Shown here: positions 51,004 to 60,365 of the stretch, piece after piece
How positions within the stretch are numbered: position 1 is the stretch's first letter
How the letters are laid out: each line of letters opens with the position of its first letter
Source of the DNA: Bacillota bacterium
GTDB taxonomy: Bacteria; Bacillota; Clostridia; Lachnospirales; Lachnospiraceae
Assembly: GCA_023423045.1 (NCBI GenBank)
Contig: JAFAGA010000026.1
Location: forward strand, 24,167 to 88,166
DNA: 64,000 nt
Reading direction: 5' to 3'
Translations under genes and position numbers: made by a program
The notes under the pieces: model-generated
Database searches by the model: none
What the model saw: only the letters and a program-made list of their open reading frames with translations
Told to the model about the DNA's origin: nothing

Positions 51004-52794
51004 ATGACAGCAATGAAGTGGTTCTTTTCATTTTTGAAAAAGTACCGCGCCAGATTGATTTTTGCTATGGGATTAGTTACCCTCACCTGCGTCATTGCAA
51101 TTGTAAATCCACATATTTCCGGAATTGTCGTTGACGAAATTATTGAAGGGGGAAATCGCAGGATATTGCCCGTCATGATGATTATCATGATTGTTGCGAC
51201 TCTTCTGAGAGCAGCTTTGAAATACTGGTTCCTTGTGATTTTTGAAGATTCCTCACAGGGAATGCTGTATACCATGAGGGACTATGTATATCGCAGGCTG
51301 CTGGCCCAGGATTTCAGCTTCTACAACAAGAATCGGACCGGAGATCTGATGTCCAGGCAAACAGGGGATATGGATGCCATCCGGCATTTTGTGGCGTTTG
51401 TAATCTATTCCGTGTATGAGAATACTTTGCTATTTGTCATAGCCCTGATCATGATCTTTGTGGTGGATTGGCGAATGGCGCTGTGCATGGTTCTGGTTCT
51501 GCCTCTTACTGCTCTGGCTACGGCAAAGCAGCTGAAGGCGGTCAGGTCGGCGTTCCGGAATATCCGCCAGCATTTCTCCAGTCTGAATACCTTTGTACAG
51601 GAGAACATCAGCGGAAACCGGGTGGTGAAAGCCTTCGCAAAGGAGGATTTTGAAACCCGGAAATTCGAGAAGGAGAATGACGGCTACCGGGATGCGGAGC
51701 TTGGAGCATCTAATATCTGGAAGAAGTATGTGCCTATCTTTGAATTTCTGGCAAATGTGCTGTCAATCATTCTGTATCTGATCGGCGGTCTTATGGTGGT
51801 AAAGGGATACATGACCATGGGTAAGCTGGTAACGGTAAGCGGTTATCTGTGGATGCTGAATCAGCCGCTGCGACAGGCGGGCTGGCTGGCCAATGATTAC
51901 CAGAGATTTGTAAGCTCTGTGGAGAAAATTTATTTTACGATAATTACGGAGCCCTCTATACGGGAGCCGGAGCATGCAGTAGTGAGGAAACGTTTTCGCG
52001 GGGAGATTGTATTTGACCACGTCAGCTATCATGCCGATGGAGAGGTGATACTGAAGGATATCAATTTCCATATCAAGCCGGGACAGACGGTGGGAATTAT
52101 TGGTGCAACCGGATCCGGCAAATCAACGCTGATGAATCTGCTGTGCCGCTTCTATGATGTGACCGAGGGTGCGATTACGCTGGACGGCATTAATCTAAAG
52201 AATATGGATTTGTATTCCCTCAGAGATAATATCGGTATGGCAATGCAGGATGTGTTCCTGTTCTCCGATACCATAGAGGGAAATATCGCATACGGCAGAC
52301 CAAATTGCAGCTTTGAAGAGGTGGAGACAGCAGCAAGGGTGGCCAATGCCCATCATTTTATTCTGCAGATGCCGGAGGGCTATGATACCATCGTCGGAGA
52401 ACGGGGTGTAGGGCTTTCCGGGGGCCAGAAGCAGAGGATATCTCTGGCAAGAGCCCTGCTGAAGGAGCCCTCCATTATTATTCTGGATGACACTACCTCT
52501 GCAGTCGATATGGAGACTGAAACCCAGATTCAGGCTGAGCTGGGCTCACTTCATGAGAAGCATACGGTATTTATTATTGCGCACCGTATCTCATCCATAA
52601 AGGATGCGGATCAGATCCTTGTGGTGGACGACGGCAGAATTATCGAAGCCGGCAACCACGAGGAGCTTCTTGAGAAGAAGGGCTATTATTACACGGTATT
52701 CCATCATCAGTATGGGGATTTTGATGCTCTGTTCCAGAGAAAATCCCAGAAACGCGGCCATGAGCGGATGAAAGGGGGAAGCAAGGTTGGCTAG
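51004..52794 (+). CDS. ABC exporter half with degenerate Walker B (BmrC/YheI-like)
   Basis: A 596-aa half-exporter with six membrane helices (about residues 10-320) and an ATPase domain. Walker A is G-A-T-G-S-G-K-S-T, the signature is the standard L-S-G-G-Q-K-Q-R, but Walker B ends L-D-D-T: the catalytic Glu is Asp. This is the non-catalytic half of asymmetric heterodimers such as BmrCD. It overlaps the next gene by 8 bp. GAGGAGG lies 8 bases before the ATG at 51004. Confidence 0.9.
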   Translation: MTAMKWFFSFLKKYRARLIFAMGLVTLTCVIAIVNPHISGIVVDEIIEGGNRRILPVMMIIMIVATLLRAALKYWFLVIFEDSSQGMLYTMRDYVYRRLLAQDFSFYNKNRTGDLMSRQTGDMDAIRHFVAFVIYSVYENTLLFVIALIMIFVVDWRMALCMVLVLPLTALATAKQLKAVRSAFRNIRQHFSSLNTFVQENISGNRVVKAFAKEDFETRKFEKENDGYRDAELGASNIWKKYVPIFEFLANVLSIILYLIGGLMVVKGYMTMGKLVTVSGYLWMLNQPLRQAGWLANDYQRFVSSVEKIYFTIITEPSIREPEHAVVRKRFRGEIVFDHVSYHADGEVILKDINFHIKPGQTVGIIGATGSGKSTLMNLLCRFYDVTEGAITLDGINLKNMDLYSLRDNIGMAMQDVFLFSDTIEGNIAYGRPNCSFEEVETAARVANAHHFILQMPEGYDTIVGERGVGLSGGQKQRISLARALLKEPSIIILDDTTSAVDMETETQIQAELGSLHEKHTVFIIAHRISSIKDADQILVVDDGRIIEAGNHEELLEKKGYYYTVFHHQYGDFDALFQRKSQKRGHERMKGGSKVG

Positions 52795-54586
52795 AAATAA
52801 ATATGATATCGATGAAACTTTGCAGACCGAGTTTAATTATTCCCACCTGAAGCGGTTGGCCGGCTATATCAGGCCGTACCGCAGGGATATGATTTTTACG
52901 ATATTTTTATTAACGGTATCCTCGGCGCTGGGAATGCTAACACCCATCTTTCTGATGCAGATTATGGATAGATACATACCGGAGAAGAATATAGCCGGCA
53001 TTGTTATGATCAGCTTGCTTCTTCTGGTGATTTACTTTATTATTTCGGTTATTATCCGGATGAAGACTACCATTACCTCAAGGCTGGGGCAAAATATCAT
53101 TCATACCATAAGAAGCGATATCTTTTGTCATTTGCAGGAATTGCCCTTTTCCTATTATGATGACAAGCCTCATGGAAAGATTCAGGTGCGTGTCGTTAAT
53201 TACGTCAACAGCCTGAGTGATCTTTTGTCCAATGGTATCGTGAATACCATTACTGAGCTGTTCAGCCTGTTTTTTATTGTGGGCTGTATGCTCTATATTA
53301 ATGTAAGGCTTACAATCATCTGTCTATGCGGTTTACCCCTCTTAATGGCACTTATTTTTATCATCAAGAAGAAGCAGCGGGTGGCCTGGCAGCAGTCCAG
53401 CAATAAATCCTCCAATCTCAATGCCTATATTGCTGAGAGCATTAACGGCATCCGGGTGACGCAGAGCTTTACCCGGGAGCAGGAGAATATTAAGATATTC
53501 AATACCCTGAGCAATGATTACCGGGTGTCCTTTCTGCGGGCGGTTAAGCTGAATTTCCTTCTCTGGCCCGCCATACAAAACATCGCAACCTGGACCAATG
53601 TTGCGGTCTATGTGCTGGGGATTGCCTGGATGGATAACGGAGCAAAAGGGATCACGGTAGGATCGCTGATTGCATTGACCAGCTACGTGGGAAGATTCTG
53701 GGCCCCGGTCAACACCCTGGCCAGCTTTTACAATTCCATTCTGACGGCGGTATCCTATCTGGAGAGGATCTTTGAGACCATCGATGAGCCGGTCCTGGTA
53801 AAGGATTGTGAAGGAGCGGTGGAAATGCCTCCGATTCAGGGAGAGGTGGAATTTAAAAATGTGACCTTCAGCTATGAGGATGGGGTGCCGATATTGAACG
53901 GTATCAGCTTTAAGGCCAGGGCCGGAGATTCCTTTGCGATTGTAGGGCCGACAGGAGCCGGAAAGACAACGATCATTAATCTGATCAGCCGCTTTTATAA
54001 TCTGGATTCCGGAATGATTGCCATTGACGGAAATGATATCAGTAAGGTTACCATCGAGTCCCTGCGAAGGCAGATGGGGGTCATGCTTCAGGACAGTTTC
54101 ATTTTCTCAGGAACAATCATGGATAATATCCGCTATGGTAATATGGAGGCGACGGATGAGCAGGTGATTGAGGCTGCAAAAACCGTGCGCGCCCATGACT
54201 TCATTGTTAATCTGGAGAAAGGCTATGAAACCCAGGTAAATGAAAGGGGAAGCCGCCTGTCCGTAGGGCAGAGGCAATTGATCAGCTTTGCCCGGGCATT
54301 GCTGGCAGACCCTAAAATTCTAATACTGGATGAAGCTACCTCCAGTATTGATACCGAGACAGAGCTTCTCTTGCAGGAGGGCTTAAGCAGGCTTTTGGCA
54401 AACCGAACCTCCTTCATCATAGCCCATCGGCTGTCCACGATCAAGAATTCCTCCTGCATCATATATGTGGATGGTGGAATAATCCAGGAGATGGGAACCC
54501 ATGAGGAGCTGCTGGAGAAGAAGGGATATTACAGTGAGCTATATCTTTCACAGTATAAATTCCTGGAGAAGGAGCAGGCTGGATAA
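52787..54586 (+). CDS. ABC exporter half with canonical ATPase site (BmrD/YheH-like)
   Basis: A 599-aa half-exporter. Walker A is G-P-T-G-A-G-K-T-T, Walker B I-L-I-L-D-E-A-T-S with the catalytic Glu intact, and the signature is L-S-V-G-Q, a variant that fits the degenerate site of a heterodimer. It starts with TTG at 52787, preceded by AAGGGGG, and overlaps the previous gene by 8 bp. Together the two probably form a multidrug or peptide exporter. Confidence 0.9.
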   Translation: MARNKYDIDETLQTEFNYSHLKRLAGYIRPYRRDMIFTIFLLTVSSALGMLTPIFLMQIMDRYIPEKNIAGIVMISLLLLVIYFIISVIIRMKTTITSRLGQNIIHTIRSDIFCHLQELPFSYYDDKPHGKIQVRVVNYVNSLSDLLSNGIVNTITELFSLFFIVGCMLYINVRLTIICLCGLPLLMALIFIIKKKQRVAWQQSSNKSSNLNAYIAESINGIRVTQSFTREQENIKIFNTLSNDYRVSFLRAVKLNFLLWPAIQNIATWTNVAVYVLGIAWMDNGAKGITVGSLIALTSYVGRFWAPVNTLASFYNSILTAVSYLERIFETIDEPVLVKDCEGAVEMPPIQGEVEFKNVTFSYEDGVPILNGISFKARAGDSFAIVGPTGAGKTTIINLISRFYNLDSGMIAIDGNDISKVTIESLRRQMGVMLQDSFIFSGTIMDNIRYGNMEATDEQVIEAAKTVRAHDFIVNLEKGYETQVNERGSRLSVGQRQLISFARALLADPKILILDEATSSIDTETELLLQEGLSRLLANRTSFIIAHRLSTIKNSSCIIYVDGGIIQEMGTHEELLEKKGYYSELYLSQYKFLEKEQAG

Positions 54587-54872
54587 AGCAGGAAGACAGG
54601 GGCAGGCAGAGCGTTTCAGAAAAGCGGAAAACCGTAAAAAACCTGATAAACCTGGATAAGCCTGAGGACTGCTTCAGTCAGATACAGAAGAATAGAACGA
54701 ATGAACAGAGAAGAGATAGGAAACTAGATAGTATAAGAAAACAGGTAATGATAAGAAAATAGATAATACAGAAAATGCGATAAAATCTCAGGAGCCCCTT
54801 TCAAGGCTTCCTGAGATTTTATTAATATGCGATGGAAAAATAATATCAAGGAATATGGAAGAAGAGTGAAGT
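54587..54872. other. Purine-rich intergenic stretch with a terminator at 54782-54830
   Basis: The first 190 bases after the ABC gene are purine-rich and hold no gene. At 54782-54830, AAAATCTCAGGA with GCC pairs with GGC and TCCTGAGATTTT, forming a strong terminator usable from both sides for the convergent ABC and diguanylate cyclase genes. Confidence 0.7.
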
Positions 54873-55694
54873 TCAGGTAGAAACCCTGTTTCTGCCCTTC
54901 TTTTTTGCCAGATAAAGCTTTTGATCCATAACTTTGATAACATCATTGACCGAATGGATACCGCTGGTACTATGAAAAGTCTGAACTCCAAAGCTGCAGG
55001 TGACCTGTATAGGGGTATCGTTAATCAGAAAATGCCTGCCCTCTACGGCCCGACGCAGGCGGCTGGCAATCTTGCAGGCAATATTGCGGCTGAGCTGGGG
55101 AAGGCAGATCAGGAATTCATCTCCGCCATAGCGGGCCACCCATCCGTCCTTTTTTCTCACATACCGCAGGAACAGCTCGGAGATTCCCTTCAAAATGTAA
55201 TCTCCGGTAAGATGCCCGTAGCGGTCGTTGACATGCTTGAAATAGTCAATGTCCGCATAAATAAAGGATACGGAAACGTTATTTCGAAAAGCGCGTTCCA
55301 AATCGATGGGCAATTGTTCATCAATATATCTTCGGTTATACAGATTTGTCAGAGCGTCAGTAATTGCCAGGCGGTGCATATGCTCAAGAGAGGCGCTGCC
55401 GGGGACTTTGTCACTCAGATGAATGAATTCCAGCAAACAAGTCTGGTCACCGATGATAACCGGTATGCTTGTGATGATTTCAAGCAAGCCATCATTGTCG
55501 CTGATAGAAAAGGAGGCTTCATATTGCCCCTCGATTGAAGCAGAAGCCTTTGTCGGGATGCCGGTATTCTCACTTTTGTTTTCGCTTTCGTATAGCTTAT
55601 GTTTGTGTCCGGGGTCCCAGATGCGGATAACGGCATAGTATTTTTGCAGCATCTCCATGGAGGCTGCGGCTTGTGTAATACAATCAAACTTCAT
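54873..55694 (-). CDS. Diguanylate cyclase (GGDEF domain)
   Basis: A 273-aa protein with an N-terminal sensory region of about 100 residues and a GGDEF domain (about 107-270). The active site is A-R-Y-G-G-D-E-F (GGDEF at 190-194), with D-A-L-T-N-L-Y-N-R-R-Y, D-I-D-Y-F-K and G-H-x-x-G-D present. It should make cyclic di-GMP from two GTP. An R-K-K-D sequence lies just upstream but one residue further from GGDEF than a standard inhibitory I-site. No membrane helices are evident, so it is likely soluble. Confidence 0.9.
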   Translation of the reverse strand: MKFDCITQAAASMEMLQKYYAVIRIWDPGHKHKLYESENKSENTGIPTKASASIEGQYEASFSISDNDGLLEIITSIPVIIGDQTCLLEFIHLSDKVPGSASLEHMHRLAITDALTNLYNRRYIDEQLPIDLERAFRNNVSVSFIYADIDYFKHVNDRYGHLTGDYILKGISELFLRYVRKKDGWVARYGGDEFLICLPQLSRNIACKIASRLRRAVEGRHFLINDTPIQVTCSFGVQTFHSTSGIHSVNDVIKVMDQKLYLAKKKGRNRVST

Positions 55695-55948
55695 ATTTTT
55701 CGATTCCTTCTGTAATGCGCGGCGTCAAAGATCAAAACACACCGCAAGAACGTCGTGATCTTAAAATAAATTCTCCTTTGTGTGCCAACAGGCATGCAGG
55801 CCTGTTAAATTATACCTATTTTATTTTGCGTGTATTGATACATAAGTCGGAGGGTATTCTATTTGAATACATTTTAATATTCTTTTAGATAGTTTTCAAG
55901 TGTAATTGTATTCTTTAAGATTACTAAAAAGGAGGCTTATAGTATATC

Positions 55949-56281
55949 ATGTTAAATCGAAAGGAATTTGGGGCTGCCATACGGAATGCCCGTTTAGAAA
56001 ACAAGCTAACGCAGGAAAAGCTGGCGGAGGTACTTGAAGTTACTCCTGTCCATGTCAAGCAACTGGAAGCCGGAAGCAGAATGCCATCCCTGGAACTTCT
56101 TCACACTATTGCAGTTACACTTAATTTCTCGGTTGACGAAGCCTTTTTTCCGGCAGAAGAAAAAAACATGGATATGCTGGATAAGCTTCATCGGATCTTG
56201 AATTTATGTACTCCCCACGATTTGCGGGTGGTTTATGCTACAGCTAATGCATTGACCGACAAGGAAGGGAAAGTCGTCTAG
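55949..56281 (+). CDS. XRE-family helix-turn-helix regulator
   Basis: A 110-aa DNA-binding protein. The Cro/CI-type helix-turn-helix covers residues 8-62 (I-R-N-A-R-L-E-N-K-L-T-Q-E-K-L-A, then V-T-P-V-H-V-K-Q-L-E-A-G-S-R-M-P-S-L). The remaining 45 residues may dimerise. AGGAGG lies 13 bases before the ATG, slightly far. The target is unknown. Confidence 0.85.
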   Translation: MLNRKEFGAAIRNARLENKLTQEKLAEVLEVTPVHVKQLEAGSRMPSLELLHTIAVTLNFSVDEAFFPAEEKNMDMLDKLHRILNLCTPHDLRVVYATANALTDKEGKVV

Positions 56282-56404
56282 AGTCCAAAAGGGAAAGAAA
56301 TAGAAAAACCGGTCGGACTGTGCTATACTGGATATGGAAAATAAGCCCTTGTAAGCTGAGTTTTGCAGGGATAAATTCAATTTATAATTCGCGGGGTAAA
56401 TAAA

Positions 56405-56860
56405 ATGAGTGAATACGAAAGAGTCATATTTACCAACATGTGTATGGTATATGATAATAATGGGAAGGTATTAGTGCAGGACAGGGTATCGAAAAACTGG
56501 GGCGGTATTACGTTTCCGGGCGGACATGTTGAAAAAGCAGAATCTTTTTCAGATGCAGTAATACGGGAAGTTTTTGAAGAAACCGGTTTAGAAATTGAGT
56601 GTCCTCAATTGTGCGGGGTAAAACAGTGGCATCAGGACGATGGTTCGCGCTATGTTGTATTTTGTTATAAAACAAATCGTTTTAAAGGCAATTTGATATC
56701 TTCCGAGGAGGGGGAGGTCAGTTGGGTTAAGCTGGAAGATATGCCAAAAATGAAATTAGCCCGTGGAATGGAATATATGCTCAAGCTATTCTTAGAGGAT
56801 GATATAAGTGAACATTGTTTTCGCAATGAGAACGGTCAATGGGTCAATGTATTAAAATGA
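56405..56860 (+). CDS. Nudix hydrolase (MutT-like)
   Basis: A 151-aa Nudix protein. The complete Nudix box runs from G-G-H-V-E-K-A-E to R-E-V-F-E-E-T-G-L (about residues 39-61). W-G-G-I-T-F-P-G-G-H-V precedes it and W-V-K-L-E-D-M-P follows, a pattern common in 8-oxo-dGTP-type diphosphatases. MutY, also directed against 8-oxoguanine damage, lies 460 bp downstream, which makes this role plausible but unproven. Confidence 0.9.
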   Translation: MSEYERVIFTNMCMVYDNNGKVLVQDRVSKNWGGITFPGGHVEKAESFSDAVIREVFEETGLEIECPQLCGVKQWHQDDGSRYVVFCYKTNRFKGNLISSEEGEVSWVKLEDMPKMKLARGMEYMLKLFLEDDISEHCFRNENGQWVNVLK

Positions 56861-56875
56861 TTTCCAAAACGTAAT

Positions 56876-56915
56876 AAGGCGTCCTGCTGGTTTTAAGCCA
56901 GTGGAGCGCCTTTTT
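56876..56915 (+). terminator. Terminator of the Nudix gene
   Basis: AAGGCG and CTGG pair with CCAG and CGCCTT in an interrupted stem, followed by TTTTTG, 16 bp after the stop. Confidence 0.75.
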
Positions 56916-56939
56916 GTCAGTCCATAATTATGAGATACG

Positions 56940-57177
56940 TTATTTGAACTATGGAAGGTGGTACTATTTTTCAAAGCAAATATCATTTATCCTGAAATGC
57001 CGGGGCATACTGTCACAGTTGGAAGAACCGGATTATTGGTTTTGAAACAGAAGGCAGCTCCTATCACCCTGCACATAGGAAAGCGTATTTTACGCCTATG
57101 TCATATAGACCAACTTGTCAAGAAAAGAAATAGGTTCCTTGGGCATAAGCGGAGAATTCTAAGCAGTTAACATAAGC
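56940..57177 (+). pseudogene. Possible frameshifted gene remnant
   Basis: No intact gene is convincing here. One frame reads L-S-Q-L-E-E-P-D-Y-W-F and then stops. After a one-base shift at the T-run near 57043, the neighbouring frame continues E-T-E-G-S-S-Y-H-P-A-H-R-K-A-Y-F-T-P-M-S-Y to a stop near 57132. The joined reading looks protein-like, unlike the 70-codon frame in the third phase. The identity is unknown. The rest of 56916-57319 shows nothing clear. Confidence 0.25.
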
Positions 57178-57319
57178 TGCTTCTGTTCGGTATGGGGCTT
57201 TCAGAAAAATAAGTGATTGATGCACCGGGGTAAATAGGTTACAATAGATAGGAGGCAGAATGCCGAAGGGTGCAAGGGGTATTTTAATTAATAGCAATAG
57301 TTATCTGAGGAGAAGTAAT

Positions 57320-58381
57320 ATGCAATATGATTATAGAGAAGTTGTGCCCTACCTTTTGCATTGGTTTGAATATAATGCAAGGATTTTAGCATGGAGGGAA
57401 AACCCGAATCCGTATTATGTCTGGGTATCTGAAATCATGCTCCAGCAGACGCGGGTGGAAGCGGTAAAGGGATATTTTGATCGTTTTATTGCGGAGCTTC
57501 CGGATATCAGAGCGCTTGCAGACGCCGAGGAGGATAAGCTCCTCAAGCTATGGGAAGGACTAGGCTATTATAACCGGGTCAGGAATATGAAGAAGGCGGC
57601 GGTTATGGTAATGGAGGAATATGGCGGTGAGATGCCGGGGAACTACGAGAAGCTGCTTGCCCTGCCGGGGATCGGTGAATATACGGCGGGAGCAATTTCT
57701 TCTATCGCTTTTGGACTTCCGGTGCCCGCTGTGGACGGCAATGTCCTGCGGGTGATGAAGCGAATTGCCGGCAGCTTTGATGATATTACCAAGGATGCGG
57801 TAAAAAAGGAGCTGTGGGGGGATATTAAGGAGATCATACCCCGGGACAATCCCAGTAAATTCAACCAAGCCTTGATGGAACTTGGAGCCATCATATGCCT
57901 GCCGGGCGGGAAGCCTCTCTGTGACACCTGCCCGGTGATGCATCTATGCAGAGCCTTTCATGAGGGGACAACGATGCAGATTCCGGTGAAGCCTCCTAAG
58001 AAGGAACGGCGCAAGGAGGATCGAACCGTTCTTCTGCTGGAATATCAGGATCGTTATGCGATCCGCAGACGGCTTGCCAAGGGTTTGCTGGCAGGGCTGT
58101 GGGAGCTTCCGGGAATAACCAGGAGAATGGACGGAGAAGAGATGGAGGGATATCTCAGCGCCCAAGGGATGGTTGCGGAGCAGGTCGGCAATCTGGGCGA
58201 GGCAAAGCATATCTTCTCTCATGTGGAATGGAATATGACCGGCTATCATGTCCTGCTGAAGGAATTGCCGCAGGAGTATACCAAAGACAATGCCATTGTA
58301 TGGGCGGACCGTGCGGAGATTAATGAGAGATACAGCATACCCAGTGCTTTTGCCGCATTTACCAAAACAATAAAAGATTGA
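57320..58381 (+). CDS. mutY: Adenine DNA glycosylase MutY
   Basis: A 353-aa base-excision repair enzyme that removes adenine paired with 8-oxoguanine. The catalytic Glu38 lies in E-I-M-L-Q-Q-T-R, the helix-hairpin-helix is L-P-G-I-G-E-Y-T-A-G-A-I (115-126), and the catalytic Asp139 is in V-D-G-N-V-L-R. The iron-sulfur cysteines are C193, C201, C204 and C210. The first spacing is seven residues rather than the six of E. coli MutY. A C-terminal Nudix-like domain (about 230-350) reads 8-oxoG. The ATG at 57320 has GAGGAG 7 bases upstream; the earlier ATG at 57260 is less likely. Confidence 0.93.
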   Translation: MQYDYREVVPYLLHWFEYNARILAWRENPNPYYVWVSEIMLQQTRVEAVKGYFDRFIAELPDIRALADAEEDKLLKLWEGLGYYNRVRNMKKAAVMVMEEYGGEMPGNYEKLLALPGIGEYTAGAISSIAFGLPVPAVDGNVLRVMKRIAGSFDDITKDAVKKELWGDIKEIIPRDNPSKFNQALMELGAIICLPGGKPLCDTCPVMHLCRAFHEGTTMQIPVKPPKKERRKEDRTVLLLEYQDRYAIRRRLAKGLLAGLWELPGITRRMDGEEMEGYLSAQGMVAEQVGNLGEAKHIFSHVEWNMTGYHVLLKELPQEYTKDNAIVWADRAEINERYSIPSAFAAFTKTIKD

Positions 58382-58478
58382 CGTAAAATAAGGTCTATTT
58401 TGCAAATTATCATTGTAAAATAGGACAGATGTGCTATGATAGTATAGGGATTTATTGATGATGTTTGGAGTGTGAATT

Positions 58479-59114
58479 ATGAGAAAGAGTTTATTATTTA
58501 TTATATTATTTGCGGCGATGGCATTGACCGGCTGCAGTGATAAGAAGGATCAAATGCCGGATTTTATTCCGACCCCAATGCCGGAAGCTGACAGCGGCGA
58601 GGAGGATGCTGTCGGAGAGGATGAAACAACAGGCGAGGATATAGAGACGGGAGAAAACTCAGAAGAAGGAACCTCGGGAGAAGAAGCTTCGGAAGAAGGA
58701 GCCTCGGAGGATACCCAGATAACTCCTACACCGAAGACTGTTCCTGTTGGTCAGACAAAGACGATGTATGTGAAGCTGGATAAATATGATGCTGTATTAA
58801 ATGTCAGGTCAGCCCCCTCCAAGCAAGGAGAGGTGGTAGGATTTCTGGTACATACGGAGCGCGTCCGGGTGATTGATATTGTAGATGGCTGGGCAAGCAT
58901 TGCGCAGAGTGGCCAGGTCCACTATGTCAGTGCGGACTTTTTGGTAGAGGAACGGCCGGCTTACATCGAGCCCCCGAAACCATCCCCGGCTCCGTCAAAG
59001 AAGCCCACGCCGACTCAAAAACCGCCTCAGAACACTGCGCCGGCCGAGGACGACGCCTCAGCTCAGGATGGTGCGCCGGATGACAATTCCGAGGAAGCAC
59101 CGCCGGAGATATAG
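58479..59114 (+). CDS. SH3-domain lipoprotein with acidic linker and Pro-rich tail
   Basis: A 211-aa lipoprotein (lipobox A-L-T-G-C near residue 19). An acidic low-complexity linker of Glu/Gly/Thr/Ser (about 35-80) leads to a bacterial SH3 domain (about 93-152, V-L-N-V-R-S-A-P-S ... G-W-A-S-I). A Pro/Ala/Lys tail follows (about 155-211). Such SH3 domains often bind cell-wall peptides. GGAG lies 8 bases before the ATG. The last 52 bases overlap the convergent LysR gene. Confidence 0.8.
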   Translation: MRKSLLFIILFAAMALTGCSDKKDQMPDFIPTPMPEADSGEEDAVGEDETTGEDIETGENSEEGTSGEEASEEGASEDTQITPTPKTVPVGQTKTMYVKLDKYDAVLNVRSAPSKQGEVVGFLVHTERVRVIDIVDGWASIAQSGQVHYVSADFLVEERPAYIEPPKPSPAPSKKPTPTQKPPQNTAPAEDDASAQDGAPDDNSEEAPPEI

Positions 59115-59980
59115 TTCATAAATTTATGCATTGAATCAGAGAGGAAAGCGTTCTTGGAATAAGAAAAGCCGACCTCTCTTTTTTGTACCGGTGCCTGCAG
59201 AGGAATCTGGATTAAGCTGCCGTCCTCCAGCTCCTTCCGGACAAATTCTCTGATTACACAGGCTACGCCCAGGCTGGTTTTTGCAAATTCAATCAAGAGG
59301 TCCATGGTGCTGATTTCTAGAATTTGCTTCGGCTCAATCTGATGCATTTTAAAATAATCATCAATATACTTTCTTGAGACATTTCCCTCGTCCAGCAGCA
59401 TGATGTTGGCGCAGGAGAAGATATCTCCGCTGTTTTCACGAAGCATCAGGTTATCCAGATAAGCCCTTGTGGCGACAAAGATATCCTCAATCGGTCCAAG
59501 GGAGTGGAAGTGGAAGGCATCATTGCCGGGCCCCGCGACCAGGCCGACATCCAGGGCATTATTCTCCAGCAGCTTCATGGTATGGGAGGTGGATTGGTTA
59601 TGAATGGTGATCTTAATATGGGGATGTTCTTTCACAAATCCGTTCAGATAGGGAAGGAGAAGATATTTGCACAGGGTTGTGCTGGCTCCGATCCGCAGCT
59701 GGCCGATGCCCAGATCATGAACATGCTTCAGGCTTGCTTCCCCATGGCTCAGAATATCGAAGGCGTTCTTGGTATATTCATATAGAAGCTGTCCTTCTTC
59801 AGTCAGCTTGACACCGCGGGAGCTGCGTATGAACAGGATGACACCAAGATTATCCTCCAGGCTCTGGATGGATTTGCTGACTGCCGGCTGGCTTATATAG
59901 AGCTGCTTTGCAGCCCTGGAGATATTACCGGCTTCAGCTACACAGTTGAAGATATAGTATAAGGACAGATTTTGCTCCAT
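59063..59980 (-). CDS. LysR-family transcriptional regulator divergent from leuBCD
   Basis: A 305-aa LysR-type regulator. The N-terminal winged helix (F-N-C-V-A-E-A-G-N-I-S-R-A-A-K-Q-L-Y-I-S-Q-P-A-V-S) is followed by a periplasmic-binding-protein-like sensor (about 90-295), as in CysL/CysB-like regulators. The ATG at 59980 has AAGGAG 8 bases upstream. Its position, head-to-head with leuB, suggests control of the leucine genes, perhaps by a pathway intermediate. The C-terminal residues G-G-A-S-S-E-L-S-S-G-A-P-S overlap the SH3 gene and look like an added tail. Confidence 0.88.
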   Translation of the reverse strand: MEQNLSLYYIFNCVAEAGNISRAAKQLYISQPAVSKSIQSLEDNLGVILFIRSSRGVKLTEEGQLLYEYTKNAFDILSHGEASLKHVHDLGIGQLRIGASTTLCKYLLLPYLNGFVKEHPHIKITIHNQSTSHTMKLLENNALDVGLVAGPGNDAFHFHSLGPIEDIFVATRAYLDNLMLRENSGDIFSCANIMLLDEGNVSRKYIDDYFKMHQIEPKQILEISTMDLLIEFAKTSLGVACVIREFVRKELEDGSLIQIPLQAPVQKREVGFSYSKNAFLSDSMHKFMNYISGGASSELSSGAPS

Positions 59981-60111
59981 TGCAAACACTCCTTTATGAA
60001 TATAACATTTAGTTATAACTGATATTAATAATATGTATTATGATTATAACAGATGCTGTGCTAAAATAGCAATAGAAATCATGAAATAATAAGTAAAGCG
60101 CCTGCCGCGTT

Positions 60112-60304
60112 GTTACAGTTCACGAGGGACTTGACGGAAGGTATCATACCCCCTCACACACAGGACGTAAGACATAGGATTGGATTTGTATGCCATATCC
60201 GTACAGGTTTGTTCGTCTATGTCATACAAATCCAATCCTATGTCTTCCATACAGTGCATTACGGGGGTATGATACCTTCCGTCAAGTCCCCCGTGAACTG
60301 TAAC
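60112..60304. repeat. 193-bp long inverted repeat (two-tier hairpin) between LysR and leuB
   Basis: Outer arms 60112-60153 and 60263-60304 are complementary over 42 bp with one mismatch. Inner arms 60170-60192 and 60223-60245 are perfectly complementary over 23 bp, around a 30-base loop, with unpaired strands of about 16 bases between tiers. It begins GTTACAGTTCA and ends TGAACTGTAAC. No T-run follows. It would form a very stable hairpin in the leuB leader if transcription starts upstream of it. Confidence 0.95.
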
Positions 60305-60365
60305 GTCGCATTCAAAAAGAAAATGATTAATAACACATGCCGCCGGGCGGCAGATGGAGGTTGGA

